DNA of 64,000 nt from Candidatus Symbiobacter mobilis CR (lineage in GTDB: Bacteria > Pseudomonadota > Gammaproteobacteria > Burkholderiales > Burkholderiaceae_C), in the NCBI RefSeq assembly GCF_000477435.1, contig NC_022576.1:2418001-2482000 (forward strand), read 5' to 3'. Under the pieces are notes generated by a model. It had not been told where the DNA came from, made no database searches, and was given only the letters and a program-made list of their open reading frames with translations. The translations under genes and the position numbers were made by a program. Positions within the stretch are counted from its first letter, which is position 1; every line of letters starts with the position of its first letter. Positions 36,581-46,600 of this stretch are shown in pieces.

Positions 36581-37368
36581 GCCAGACCTCGGTGGGTTTG
36601 ACTGCCGATCAAGTGGTGTCTGCCTTGGGCTTGCCTGCCGCAGCCATGGTGAACCAGCGTGTGCCCAAAAAACTGTTGCTTGAAAACGGTGCACCGACGG
36701 CAGCAGACCGCAAATTGATTCAAGACCACATTGAAGCAGTCACGTGGGTGGCCGCGCTGAAGCCAGCCAATGTCGGGGTGCCTGACTACCAAGATGCACA
36801 GCGCACCTACCTGGAACTGGCCGTGCTGAGCGTTGTCTTGCAGGACTTGGGTGCCACGGACCCCCAATCAACCAAGGTCCATCGCATCGGCGAACTGTTG
36901 CATCGAGCCATTCCTTACCCCGTGCTGTTGGTGCTGCAGGATGGTGACCGCCTTTTTATGTCGCTGTGCCACATCCGCTGGGCGCAGAAGGAAACAGACA
37001 AAACCGTGCTGGATGGCGAGCACTTGTTTGCCATGCTTGCGCCGGATGCGTTTCGCTCTGCTTTTCTGGCGGCGCTGGCTTTGAATCAACAGCCACGCGC
37101 AGACTTGTTTGCCCTGTACCAGGGCTGGATGGACACAGTTTCAGCCTGGCAAGCAGCCGCAGTGTCCGGCCGGTTTGCATTGAGCGAGTCACCTGCCCAA
37201 GCCACGGAGCGCCGAGCCGCACTGCATCGCTGTCGGGAGCTGGATGCGCAGATTGCCAGCTTGCGGTCAGCCGCCAGCAAAGAAAAGCAAGTGGCCCGCC
37301 AAGTGGCGGTGAACCTGGAAATCAAGGCATTGCTGGCTGACCGCCAGCGAATCGCTGCCAATGTTTGA
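36577..37368 (+). CDS. DUF4391 protein
   Basis: 263 residues starting MSQTSVGLTADQVVSALGLP. The region QDHIEAVTWVAALKPANVGV and ILLVLQDGDRLFMSLCHIRW-like core (YPVLLVLQDGDRLFMSLCHI) is typical of DUF4391. The C-terminal ~80 residues are a probable coiled coil (ERRAALHRCRELDAQIASLR). It is repeatedly seen between SNF2-type helicases and type III-like Mod genes, so it is probably a structural or adaptor part of that machine. It overlaps its neighbours at both ends. Confidence 0.82.
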   Translation: MSQTSVGLTADQVVSALGLPAAAMVNQRVPKKLLLENGAPTAADRKLIQDHIEAVTWVAALKPANVGVPDYQDAQRTYLELAVLSVVLQDLGATDPQSTKVHRIGELLHRAIPYPVLLVLQDGDRLFMSLCHIRWAQKETDKTVLDGEHLFAMLAPDAFRSAFLAALALNQQPRADLFALYQGWMDTVSAWQAAAVSGRFALSESPAQATERRAALHRCRELDAQIASLRSAASKEKQVARQVAVNLEIKALLADRQRIAANV

Positions 37369-37597
37369 CAGTACGCACACCCCCAACACCCCTGGGCATC
37401 AAGCCCCCGGCAACCACAATACACACCAGGTCGCATCGAATCCGCACCAGGTAGCGCCAAATACACACCAGCTTCCAGCAAATAGTCACCAGGTAACGCC
37501 CAATAGTCACCAGTCCCCCGCGAATAGTCACCAGGTCGTGCCAAATGGGCACCAGTCCCGCCGGTATCAACGCGACACATTAGTTGTCAAAGAATAA
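37361..37597 (+). CDS. Small heptapeptide-repeat protein (78 aa)
   Basis: The ATG overlaps the DUF4391 stop (ATGTTTGA), suggesting coupled translation. The protein is made of 7-residue units such as HQVAPNT, HQLPANS, HQVTPNS, HQSPANS and HQVVPNG, and ends QSRRYQRDTLVVKE. The DNA has a matching 21-base tandem period. It is rich in His, Asn, Gln and Pro, with no known domain. Such linkers occur inside AAA/AlbA-type proteins, so it may be a remnant or a tether between subunits. Confidence 0.55.
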   Translation: MFDSTHTPNTPGHQAPGNHNTHQVASNPHQVAPNTHQLPANSHQVTPNSHQSPANSHQVVPNGHQSRRYQRDTLVVKE

Positions 37598-37609
37598 GCC
37601 GTCAACGTC

Positions 37610-39736
37610 ATGCAAAAAATTGAACCCAACAGCCCCGAAGCGCAATCTGCCGACCTCGTGGCCAACAACATCGCTAAGCTGAGGGCCATGTTTCCCGAAC
37701 TCTTGACGGAAACCGGCAATGGGGCCGCCATCAATGTGGACGTGTTGAAGTCACTGGTGGGGGATGCCACCGCCTTTGATGGGGATGAAAAGTATGGCTT
37801 GAATTGGCATGGCAAACGCAAGGCGCGGCAAATTGCCCTGACACCGAGCACTGGCACTCTGCGGCCCTGCCTGGAGGAAAGCGTTGACTGGGACACAACG
37901 CAAAACCTGATGATCGAGGGCGACAACCTCGAAGTGCTGAAACTGCTGCAAAAGAGTTACGGCAGAGACGGTGGACAAGTCCGCGTGATCTACATCGACC
38001 CGCCTTACAACACGGGCAAAGATTTCGTTTATTCCGATGACTTTAAGAACAACATTGAAAATTACCAGCAGTTGATGGGGTGGCGTGATAAGGACGGTGA
38101 GCGGATCAGTTCATTGGCATCCCTCAAGAACACCGAGGCCAGTGGACGGTTTCACACCGACTGGTTGAATATGATTTATCCGCGCCTGAAATTGGCACGG
38201 ACGCTACTCACTGCTGATGGCGTAATACTGGTCAGCATAGACGAACATGAGATCACCAATCTCCGCTCAGTGATGGATGAAGTTTTTGGTGAAGAGAACT
38301 TTCTGTCCTGTCTTACATGGGAGAAAGGTCGCAAAAATGATGCGAAATTCTTTTCCAATGGACACGAGTACATTCTCGTCTATGCAAAATCCCAAATTTT
38401 TTTGCGAGAGAAGGGCACCATGTGGCGTGAGGAAAAGCCTGGTGCACGTGAAATCTGGGACTATTACTTGGAGCTTCGTGCCACACATGGAAAAGACGAC
38501 AAAAAAATTGAAAACGAACTACAGGTATGGTTTTCAGCGCTACCGAAAAAGCATCCTTCAAAAAAATGGAGCAGGTACAAACGAGTGGATTCATATGGTC
38601 CATGGCGAGATGACAACATTTCTTGGCCTGGAGGTGGTGGACCAACCTATGACGTTCTTCATCCTATAACTGCTCAACCATGCAAGGTTCCTGAACGAGG
38701 TTGGGTTTTTTCAACTTGGGAGGAAATGAAGCGTCGAATTGATGCAGGCATTATTGAATTTCGTGCGGATCACACTCAGCCCCCACTCAGAAAATCTCAC
38801 ATCAGGCCAATTCCTTTGGAAGTTGAATTTAATGAGCAAGAGGATGATCTTGACGAAGAAATTCCTAATGACGAGGATGAGGAGGAACTGGCAACACAAG
38901 TGCGTGGAAGCTATTTCTACAAACAGTCGCAAGTTTCTGTGAAATATCTCCGTACCCTGTTCGGAAAGAAGGTCTTCAACAACCCGAAGGACTTGGACGA
39001 AATTGCCAAACTGGTTCGATACACAACTTCTGACGACCCCAATGCAGTCGTGCTGGATTTCTTTGCCGGTAGTGGAACGACTGGCGAGGCAGTAATGCGT
39101 TTGAATAGTCAGGACGATGGCAACCGACGTTACATCCTTGTCCAACTCCCAGAACCGCTTGACCCCAAAGACAAACAACAGAAGGTCGCAGCTAAATACT
39201 GTGAAGACATTGGCAAGCCATTGAATATTGCTGAGCTAACCAAGGAAAGGCTTCGTAAGGCGGGAAATGCGATTAAAGCGGAAAAACCTGACTGGAATGG
39301 TGACGCAGGAGTCCGGGTATTCAAACTCGACACCTCCAATATCCGCCCCTGGAACCCCAAAACCAACGATCTGAAATCCTCCCTGTTTGAACACCTCGAA
39401 CACCTGGAACCAAGCCGTACCAGCGACGACGTTCTTTACGAAATCCTGCTCAAGCTGGGCCTGGACCTCTGCGTTCCCATCGAGAAGCGCGAAATCGCGG
39501 GCAAACAGGTCAACAGCGTCGGTGCGGGTGTGCTGCTGGCTTGCCTAGATGAAACCATCAAGGCATCAGAAGTGGAAGCCCTCGCGCTGGGCATGGTCGC
39601 CTGGCGAGAGGAACAGGGAACGGTGGGTGACACCACGGCAGTGTTCCGCGACAGCGCCTTTGAGAACGACGTTGCCAAAAGCAACCTGGCCGCGATCCTC
39701 GAACAGCACGGCATCAAGCAGGTGCGGAGCCTGTGA
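37610..39736 (+). CDS. mod: Type III-like site-specific DNA methyltransferase (Mod)
   Basis: 708 residues, beta-class amino-methyltransferase. The catalytic motif IV is YIDPPYNTGKDFVYSDDFKN near residue 127. The SAM-binding motif I DFFAGSGTTGEAVMRL lies later (residue ~485), as in type III Mod. A middle region (residues ~210-430) with lower GC is the likely target-recognition domain. The stop region repeats elsewhere in the operon (see findings). The predicted partner Res is 3.9 kb downstream, with YhcG and DarTG genes in between. It probably methylates adenine. Confidence 0.9.
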   Translation: MQKIEPNSPEAQSADLVANNIAKLRAMFPELLTETGNGAAINVDVLKSLVGDATAFDGDEKYGLNWHGKRKARQIALTPSTGTLRPCLEESVDWDTTQNLMIEGDNLEVLKLLQKSYGRDGGQVRVIYIDPPYNTGKDFVYSDDFKNNIENYQQLMGWRDKDGERISSLASLKNTEASGRFHTDWLNMIYPRLKLARTLLTADGVILVSIDEHEITNLRSVMDEVFGEENFLSCLTWEKGRKNDAKFFSNGHEYILVYAKSQIFLREKGTMWREEKPGAREIWDYYLELRATHGKDDKKIENELQVWFSALPKKHPSKKWSRYKRVDSYGPWRDDNISWPGGGGPTYDVLHPITAQPCKVPERGWVFSTWEEMKRRIDAGIIEFRADHTQPPLRKSHIRPIPLEVEFNEQEDDLDEEIPNDEDEEELATQVRGSYFYKQSQVSVKYLRTLFGKKVFNNPKDLDEIAKLVRYTTSDDPNAVVLDFFAGSGTTGEAVMRLNSQDDGNRRYILVQLPEPLDPKDKQQKVAAKYCEDIGKPLNIAELTKERLRKAGNAIKAEKPDWNGDAGVRVFKLDTSNIRPWNPKTNDLKSSLFEHLEHLEPSRTSDDVLYEILLKLGLDLCVPIEKREIAGKQVNSVGAGVLLACLDETIKASEVEALALGMVAWREEQGTVGDTTAVFRDSAFENDVAKSNLAAILEQHGIKQVRSL

Positions 39737-39738
39737 GC

Positions 39739-40579
39739 ATGGCGAGTCGGAAAAAAATTGCCCCGGTGGCTGATGCCATCATCACGCCCCCCAATACGGG
39801 TGAGTTGATGGACCGTGTGATGGGCATTCTGGACGCGGCACGTGGCAATGTGGTCCGTGCGGTCAACAGCAATATGGTGGTGGCTTACTGGCTGATTGGG
39901 CGTGAGATTGTTCAGGCACTGCAAGGTGGGGAGGATCGGGCCGAGTACGGTCGGCAACTGCTCGATGCGCTGTCGCAATCCCTGTCAGCCCGGTATGGGC
40001 GGGGGTTTTCTGTGACCAATCTGAAGTATTTCAGGTTGTTCTATCAGAACTATGCGCATCGCCAGCCCGTGATTCGTCACGAGCCTCGTGACGAATTTCC
40101 CTGGCCGGACAGCGCATCCGCGTTGCTTGAACTGCCACAGGCCTTGGACGCACAGGAGCACCTGAGGGGGGTTTGCGTTTGTTGCCAGGCAGCAGCGCAT
40201 CGGCACCGAACACCAGCATTTCTACATTGACCTGGTTTTCTACAACTACCTGCTCAAGTGTTTTGTGCTGATCGACCTGAAGATGGGCAAGCTGACGCAT
40301 CAGGACGTTGGGCAGATGGATATGTACGTGCGTATGTTTGACGACCTCAAACGTAGTGACGGCGACAACCCCACAGTGGGCCTGATTCTTTGTACCGAGC
40401 GCGACGAAGTCGTGGCGCGTTATTCAGTGCTGCATGACAGCCAGCAATTGTTTGCTTCCAAGTACGTGCTCCACTTGCCCAGCGAGGCTGAGCTGCAGGC
40501 CGAACTGGCACGCGAACGGCGCCTCATTGAGGCCATGATGGCAGCACGGCCTGCGAAAGACGGCAAGGAGCGGATGTGA
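39739..40579 (+). pseudogene. YhcG/DUF1016 nuclease, broken copy
   Basis: The N-terminal part (MASRKKIAPVADAIITPPNT through LKYFRLFYQNYAHRQPVIRH) runs to about 40170. After a deletion and frameshift the C-terminal part resumes: FYIDLVFYNYLLKCFVLIDL, then KMGKLTHQDVGQMDMYVRMF. The central segment found in the intact neighbour (from LSWTHYRTLL to FLLELGKG) is missing. Start and stop contexts repeat those of the next gene, consistent with tandem gain and decay. Confidence 0.8.
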
Positions 40580-40601
40580 TGCCAGTGCGGAGCCTGTGAG
40601 C

Positions 40602-41666
40602 ATGGATGAGCCACAAATCAACCCCGTGCCACTGACGGGCCTGCTGGATGCCTTGCGTGGCTTGATCCGACAAGGCCGTCACCAAGCATTGCGCGCTGTG
40701 GACATGGTGCAGGTGCAAACCTGCTGGGATATTGGTCGTCACATTGTCGAGTTTGAGCAGGGTGGGGAGGCACGTGCCGCTTACGGCAAGAAGCTGCTGC
40801 CACGTCTGTCGGATGCTTTGGCGCGTGAGTTTGGCAAGGGCTTTGATGAGCGCAATTTGCGCCACATGCGGGCGTTTTACCAAGCCTTTCCAATTTGGGA
40901 CGCAGTGCGTACCGAATTGAGTTGGACCCACTATCGAACCCTGTTGCGCGTCGGTGATGGCAAGGCGAGGAACTGGTATGCCAAAGAGGCCGCCGAACAG
41001 AACTGGAGTGCCCGCGCCTTGGACAGGCAGATTGGCACGATGTATTTCGAGCGTCTGCTGCTCAGCGGTGACCAGGTGGGGGTCAAGGAAGAGGCCGACA
41101 GCAACGTTGCTGCCTTGCCGCAGACACCCCGTGAATTTGTGCGTGATCCGGTCATGCTGGAGTTCCTTGGCTTACCCGGTACAGGCAAATTGCTGGAGTC
41201 CCGGTTAGAGCAAGCCTTAATGGACAAATTGCAAGGGTTCCTTCTGGAGTTGGGCAAAGGGTTCGCCTTTGTTGCACGGCAGCAGCGCATCAGCACCGAA
41301 TCTCAAGACTTTTATGTTGACTTGGTTTTCTACAACTACCTGCTCAAGTGCTTTGTTCTGATCGACCTGAAAACCGACAAACTCACGCACCAGGACATCG
41401 GGCAAATGGACATGTATGTGCGGATGTATGACGACCTGAAGCGTGGGCCGGACGATAACCCGACCGTGGGCATTCTGCTGTGCGAGCACAAAGACAAATC
41501 GGTTGTCCGCTACTCCGTACTGCATGAAAGCGAGCAGCTTTTCGCTACCAAATACCGCTTGGTCTTGCCATCGGAAGAGGAATTGCGCCAGGAAATCGAA
41601 CGTGAACGAGATGCCTTGGAAGATGCCCAACGGCGAAACGCTCAGCAACTGGACACCGACGAATGA
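40602..41666 (+). CDS. YhcG-family PD-(D/E)XK nuclease (DUF1016)
   Basis: 354 residues from MDEPQINPVPLTGLLDALRG. The N-terminal DUF1016 helical region includes FDERNLRHMRAFYQAFPIWD and LSWTHYRTLLRVGDGKARNW. The nuclease part is FYVDLVFYNYLLKCFVLIDL, then KTDKLTHQDIGQMDMYVRMY, with the D...xxK active-site pattern. YhcG proteins occur near restriction-modification genes and probably cut or repair DNA. The preceding frame is a decayed paralogue. The ORF ends by overlapping the truncated Res start (ATGA). Confidence 0.88.
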   Translation: MDEPQINPVPLTGLLDALRGLIRQGRHQALRAVDMVQVQTCWDIGRHIVEFEQGGEARAAYGKKLLPRLSDALAREFGKGFDERNLRHMRAFYQAFPIWDAVRTELSWTHYRTLLRVGDGKARNWYAKEAAEQNWSARALDRQIGTMYFERLLLSGDQVGVKEEADSNVAALPQTPREFVRDPVMLEFLGLPGTGKLLESRLEQALMDKLQGFLLELGKGFAFVARQQRISTESQDFYVDLVFYNYLLKCFVLIDLKTDKLTHQDIGQMDMYVRMYDDLKRGPDDNPTVGILLCEHKDKSVVRYSVLHESEQLFATKYRLVLPSEEELRQEIERERDALEDAQRRNAQQLDTDE

Positions 41667-41902
41667 AACTGCACTTTGAATCCGACCTGCCGTACCAGCT
41701 CGAAGCCATCGAATCGGTGTGTGCCCTGTTTCGGGGCCAGGAGGTCTGCCGCTCGGTGTTCATCGTCACGGCGCAAGCACTGGGCGATGGTAGCCAGCAG
41801 AGCTTGGAAGGCAAGCACTTTACAGAAAGCGGCGGTATGGGCATTGCTTTGCTGGCTTCAGGTGTGAAACAGCACGACATCAAGCAGGTGCGGAGCCTGT
41901 AA
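41663..41902 (+). pseudogene. Truncated Res N-terminus fused to Mod C-terminal tail
   Basis: The first ~60 residues (MKLHFESDLPYQLEAIESVC, through KHFTESGGMGIALL) are nearly identical to the start of the intact Res at 43593. The last part, KQHDIKQVRSL, repeats the C-terminus of Mod (EQHGIKQVRSL) at 39700-39735. So this ORF is a junction scar of duplicated res start and mod end. No enzymatic domain is left. Confidence 0.85.
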
Positions 41903-41904
41903 CC

Positions 41905-42543
41905 ATGCCTACGCCTGCTCAACCAAAGATTTACCACATCTGCCATGTGAACAAGCTGCCGTCGATACTGCAAAGCGATGGACTTTTTTCTGACGCAAAG
42001 GTGGTGGAATTGGGGTTACCTGGGACTGTGGTCGGCATGAGCAACATCAAGCAACGACGTTTGACGGAGTTGAGGTTGGACAGTCACCCAAATTTGTTTG
42101 TAGGGCAGTGCGTTCCGTTTTACTTCTGCCCGCGCTCGGTCATGCTGTATCTGATGCATGTCCAAAGTGCCGAATTGGCCTACAAGGGTGGGCAAGACCC
42201 GATCATTCACTTGCAGGCTGACTTGTACGAGACGGTGGCGTGGGCCAAGACCAATGACCGCCGCTGGGCATTTACTTTGTCCAACGGCGGGTCAAGGTAT
42301 TTTGAAGACAGAGCGGACTTGGCCAAACTTCACGAAGTGAATTGGGATGCCGTACATGCCACAAATTGGAAGCTATGCAAGGAAGAGAAACAAAGTGAGT
42401 TTTTGGTGGAGGAATTTTTCCCATGGTGCCTGGTCCAACGCATTGGTGTAGCCAACCAAGCCATATATGGGAAAGTGCAGCATACCTTGCACAAGCAGGA
42501 ACACAAACCAACCGTCGAAATCAAGACGGATTGGTACTACTAA
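41905..42543 (+). CDS. darT: DarT-family DNA ADP-ribosyltransferase toxin (DUF4433)
   Basis: 212 residues starting MPTPAQPKIYHICHVNKLPS. NAD-binding features include IYHICHVNKLPSILQSDGLF and GMSNIKQRRLTELRL. The probable catalytic glutamate is in EKQSEFLVEEFFPW. DarT transfers ADP-ribose to bases in single-stranded DNA and blocks replication, and can act as an abortive phage defence. It is 13 bases upstream of the macrodomain antitoxin. The start follows a copy of the mod-end scar sequence. Confidence 0.9.
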   Translation: MPTPAQPKIYHICHVNKLPSILQSDGLFSDAKVVELGLPGTVVGMSNIKQRRLTELRLDSHPNLFVGQCVPFYFCPRSVMLYLMHVQSAELAYKGGQDPIIHLQADLYETVAWAKTNDRRWAFTLSNGGSRYFEDRADLAKLHEVNWDAVHATNWKLCKEEKQSEFLVEEFFPWCLVQRIGVANQAIYGKVQHTLHKQEHKPTVEIKTDWYY

Positions 42544-42556
42544 AGAGGGTATCGCC

Positions 42557-43609
42557 ATGATCGAAATCACGAGCGGTGACATATTGAAAGATGAAGCCGA
42601 GGCCCTTGTCAACACAGTGAATTGCGTGGGGGTGATGGGGCGCGGTATTGCATTGCAATTCAAGAATGCCTGGCCTGACAATTTCAAGGCATATACAGCC
42701 GCTTGCATTCGCAATGCAGTGCAGCCTGGCTGCATGTTCGTTTTTGAAACGGGGCAACTGACCAACCCTCGCTTCATCGTCAACTTTCCTACCAAGCGCC
42801 ATTGGCGCGGTAATAGCCGGATGGAAGACATTGAGTCCGGTTTGGCCGCGCTGGTTGCGGAGATTCAGGCCCGTGGCATCCGTTCGATTGCTATTCCACC
42901 CCTGGGCAGTGGTTTGGGAGGCTTGAACTGGAACGAAGTGCGTTCGGTGATTGAAAAGCACTTGACCCCGTTGGCAGACTTGTCCGTTCGCATTTATGAA
43001 CCGAAAGGCGCACCGCAGGCCGACAAAATGCACCACAGCCGCAAAGCGCCCACCATGACACCGGGGCGTGCCGCTTTGGTAAAGCTGGTCAGCCGGTACA
43101 TCCAGGGGCTGCTGGACCCCACGATCTCCCTGCTGGAAGTACACAAGCTGATGTATTTCATACAAGTGGCCGGTGAGCCATTGCGTCTGCAATACATCAA
43201 AGGCCCCTATGGCCCCTATGCTGAAAACTTGCGGCATGTGCTTCGCACCGTGGAAGGACACTTGCTTTCCGGTTACGCCGACGGCGGCGACGCGCCTGAC
43301 AAGCCCCTGACCTTGGTGCCGGGTGCCGTGGAAGATGCCAACGCCTTTTTGGAGTCGCACCCCGACACACGTGGTCGTTTTGAACGGGTAGATGCACTGG
43401 TTGAAGGCTTCGAGACCGCCTTTGGTTTGGAACTGCTGGCAACTGTGCATTGGATTGCCCAACATGATTCGGAAGTGCATACCCATGAAGATGTGGTTGC
43501 CAAGACCTACGCCTGGAACGACCACAAGCGTCAGTTCTCTCCGCGACAAATTGGCATTGCACTGCAAGTGCTGGCTGAGAAGGGATGGATTCATGAAACT
43601 GCACTTTGA
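42557..43609 (+). CDS. darG: DarG macrodomain antitoxin
   Basis: 350 residues starting MIEITSGDILKDEAEALVNT. The N-terminal macrodomain (residues 1-~155) shows NCVGVMGRGIALQFKNAWPD and IAIPPLGSGLGGLNW. It removes ADP-ribose from DNA. The C-terminal ~180 residues (SRYIQGLLDPTISLLEVHKL, YIKGPYGPYAENLRHVLRTV) probably bind and block DarT. The 3' end overlaps the res start by 17 bases, so antitoxin and restriction subunit are translationally linked. Confidence 0.9.
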   Translation: MIEITSGDILKDEAEALVNTVNCVGVMGRGIALQFKNAWPDNFKAYTAACIRNAVQPGCMFVFETGQLTNPRFIVNFPTKRHWRGNSRMEDIESGLAALVAEIQARGIRSIAIPPLGSGLGGLNWNEVRSVIEKHLTPLADLSVRIYEPKGAPQADKMHHSRKAPTMTPGRAALVKLVSRYIQGLLDPTISLLEVHKLMYFIQVAGEPLRLQYIKGPYGPYAENLRHVLRTVEGHLLSGYADGGDAPDKPLTLVPGAVEDANAFLESHPDTRGRFERVDALVEGFETAFGLELLATVHWIAQHDSEVHTHEDVVAKTYAWNDHKRQFSPRQIGIALQVLAEKGWIHETAL

Positions 43610-46600
43610 ATCCGACCTGCCGTACCAGCTCGAAGCTATTGAATCGGTGTGTGCCTTGTTTCGGGGCCAGGAGGTCTGCCGCTCGGTGTTCACCGTCATA
43701 GCCCAAGTCCCCGGTGGCACCCAGCAGAGCTTTGAAGGCAAGCAGTTCACCGAAAGCGGCGGTATTGGCAACGCCTTGCAACTCCTCGTTGACGAAGAGC
43801 TGCATGCCAACCTACAGCAGGTGCAGCTTCGCAATGGCCTGCCGCCTTCCGCCCCCTTGAACGCCACGCAGCCACTGGACTTCACGGTGGAAATGGAAAC
43901 CGGAACCGGCAAAACCTACGTCTACCTGCGAACCGTTTTCGAGTTGTACCAGCGGTACGGCTTCACCAAGTTCGTCGTGGTGGTGCCGTCGGTTGCCATC
44001 AAAGAGGGGGTGAACAAGACCCTGCAGATCACCCGTGAGCATTTTGAGGGGCTGTACCCGGGTGCCAAGGGGTATGAGTTTTTCCAGTACGACTCGGACA
44101 AGCTTGGCCAAGTGCGCAACTTTGCCACCAGCCCGAACATCCAGATCATGGTCATCACGGTCGGTGCCATCAACAAGTTTGGCGACGAAGCCGCCGCCCA
44201 GGCGGAAGAGGCTGACGAGACCAAACGCCGGGAAAAGTCCCAAAACAAGATGTACCGTGCCAGCGAAAAAACGGGTGGTGAGCGCCCGATTGACTTGATT
44301 CGCGGTACCCGGCCCATCTTGATCGTGGACGAACCACAGAGTGTGGACGGTGGTATCGACGGAAAAGGCAAGAAAGCATTGGCGCACATGTCGCCGCTTT
44401 GCACCCTGCGTTACTCGGCGACGCACGTGGACAAGCACAACATGGTGTATCGGCTGGATGCCGTGGATGCCTACGAACAGCGGCTGGTCAAGCAGATCGA
44501 GGTGGCGGCGGCCACGGTGCAAGGGGGCCACAACAAGCCTTTTGTGAAGCTGCTGGCTGTGTACAGCAAGCGTGGCGTGATTACCGCCAACATTGAGGTG
44601 GACCGTGAAAACGCAGCCGGTGCGGTGCGTCGGGATGCCATCACGGTGCAAGACGGTTTTGACCTGGAACAGGAGACAGGCCGTCCGCTGTACGCCAACA
44701 TTCGTGTGGGGGAAATACGCACCGCCAAAGGCAACCAGTTCCTGGAACTGAAAGTGCCTGGTTCCGAGGTGTATTTGCGCGTAGGCGAAGCTTGGGGCGA
44801 CGTGGATGCCAAAGCCGTGCAGCGCGAAATGATCCGCCGCACGATCAAGGAGCACCTGGACAAGGAAAAACGCCTGCGCCCGTTGGGGGTGAAGGTGCTG
44901 AGCCTGTTCTTCATCGACGAAGTGGCGAAGTACCGGCAGTACGACGATCAGGGCAACCCGATCAAAGGGGAATACGCCCTGATGTTCGAGGACGAATACC
45001 AACGCTGGGCGCGTCACCCCGACTACCAAAGCCTGTTTGCTGAGGTGGACCTGCGCATGGCCGCCCATGAGGTACACAACGGCTACTTCTCTATCGACAA
45101 AAAGAAGATCGGTGGCAAGACGGTGGAGATGGTCAAGGACACCAGCGGTAGCACGGCGGCAGACGATGACACCTACCACCTCATCATGCGCGACAAGGAA
45201 AAGCTGCTGAGCTTGGAATCGCCCCTGAAGTTCATCTTCTCGCATTCGGCACTGAAGGAGGGCTGGGACAACCCCAACGTCTTCCAGATTTGCAACTTTT
45301 CCACCCGCGAATCGGAGCGGTGGCGGCGGCAGACGATTGGCCGGGGCTTGCGTTTGTGTGTGAACCAGAAGGGGGAGCGGCTGCGCGGCTTTGAAGTCAA
45401 CACGCTGACGGTGATTGCCACGGAAAGCTATGAGCAGTTTGCTGACAACCTGCAAAAAGACTTGGAAAAGGACACCGGCATTCAGTTTGGCGTGGTGCAA
45501 GCACACGAATTTGCTGGCATCGGTGTGGTGCAAAGTGGCGGTGACGTAGTGCCCCTGGGCTTCGATGCGTCCAAGGCCCTTTGGAACCATCTGCAAAAGC
45601 AGGGCTACATCAACGACAAGGGCAAAGTGCAAGACACGCTGAAAGCGGCGCTGAAGGATGGAACCTTGGCGCTGCCAGCGGAATTCGAGGCCCAGCGGTT
45701 GCAGATCATGGGCGTGCTCAAGAAACTGTCGGGCAAGCTGGAAGTCAAGAATGCCGATGACCGCGAGCACATCGCCGTGCGGAAGTCGGTGTTGCTCAGC
45801 CCGGACTTCCAAGCATTGTGGGACCGCATCAAGCACAAAACTACGTACCGGGTGCAGTTTGACAATGCGCAGTTGATCGGGCGCTGCATTCAGGCCCTGA
45901 ACGATGCACCGCCCGTGTCCAAAACACGGTTGCAGTGGCAGAAGGCGGGCATGACGATTGGCAAGGCCGGGGTGGATGCCTCGCTAGTGGCCGTGTCAGA
46001 GCCGATTGCTTTGTACGAGGGCGACATGGAACTGCCCGACGTGCTGACGGAGTTGCAAGACCGCACCCAACTCACCCGCAAGACGATTGCCCACATCCTG
46101 ACCGAAAGCCACCGGCTGAACGATTTCCAGCGCAACCCCCAGCAGTTCATCGAGTTGGCTGCCGATGCCATCAACCGGTGCAAACGGCTGGCGTTGGTGG
46201 ATGGAATCAAGTACCAGCGGCTGGGTGACGCGCACTTCTATGCACAGGAACTGTTCGAGACGGAAGAGCTGACCGGCTACCTGAAAAACCTGGTGCAGGA
46301 CACGCAAAAGTCGGTGTACGAGCACGTGGTGGTTGACTCAACCATCGAACGTGACTTTGCCGAGGCGCTGGAGCGCAACGAAGCGATCAAGGTCTATGCC
46401 AAGCTGCCTGGCTGGTTCAAGGTGCCAACGCCCTTGGGCAGCTACAACCCTGACTGGGCCGTGCTGGTGGAGCGTGATGGGCAAGAACGCCTGTACTTTG
46501 TGGTGGAAACCAAAAGCAGCTTGTTCGAGGACGATTTGCGTGACCGGGAAGGCGGCAAGATCCAATGTGGCACCGCCCACTTCAAGGCTTTGGCGGTGGG

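Noticed and set aside
43812..45836. 674-residue minus-strand ORF
   Set aside because: It is antisense to the type III Res gene; the plus frame carries all helicase and nuclease motifs.
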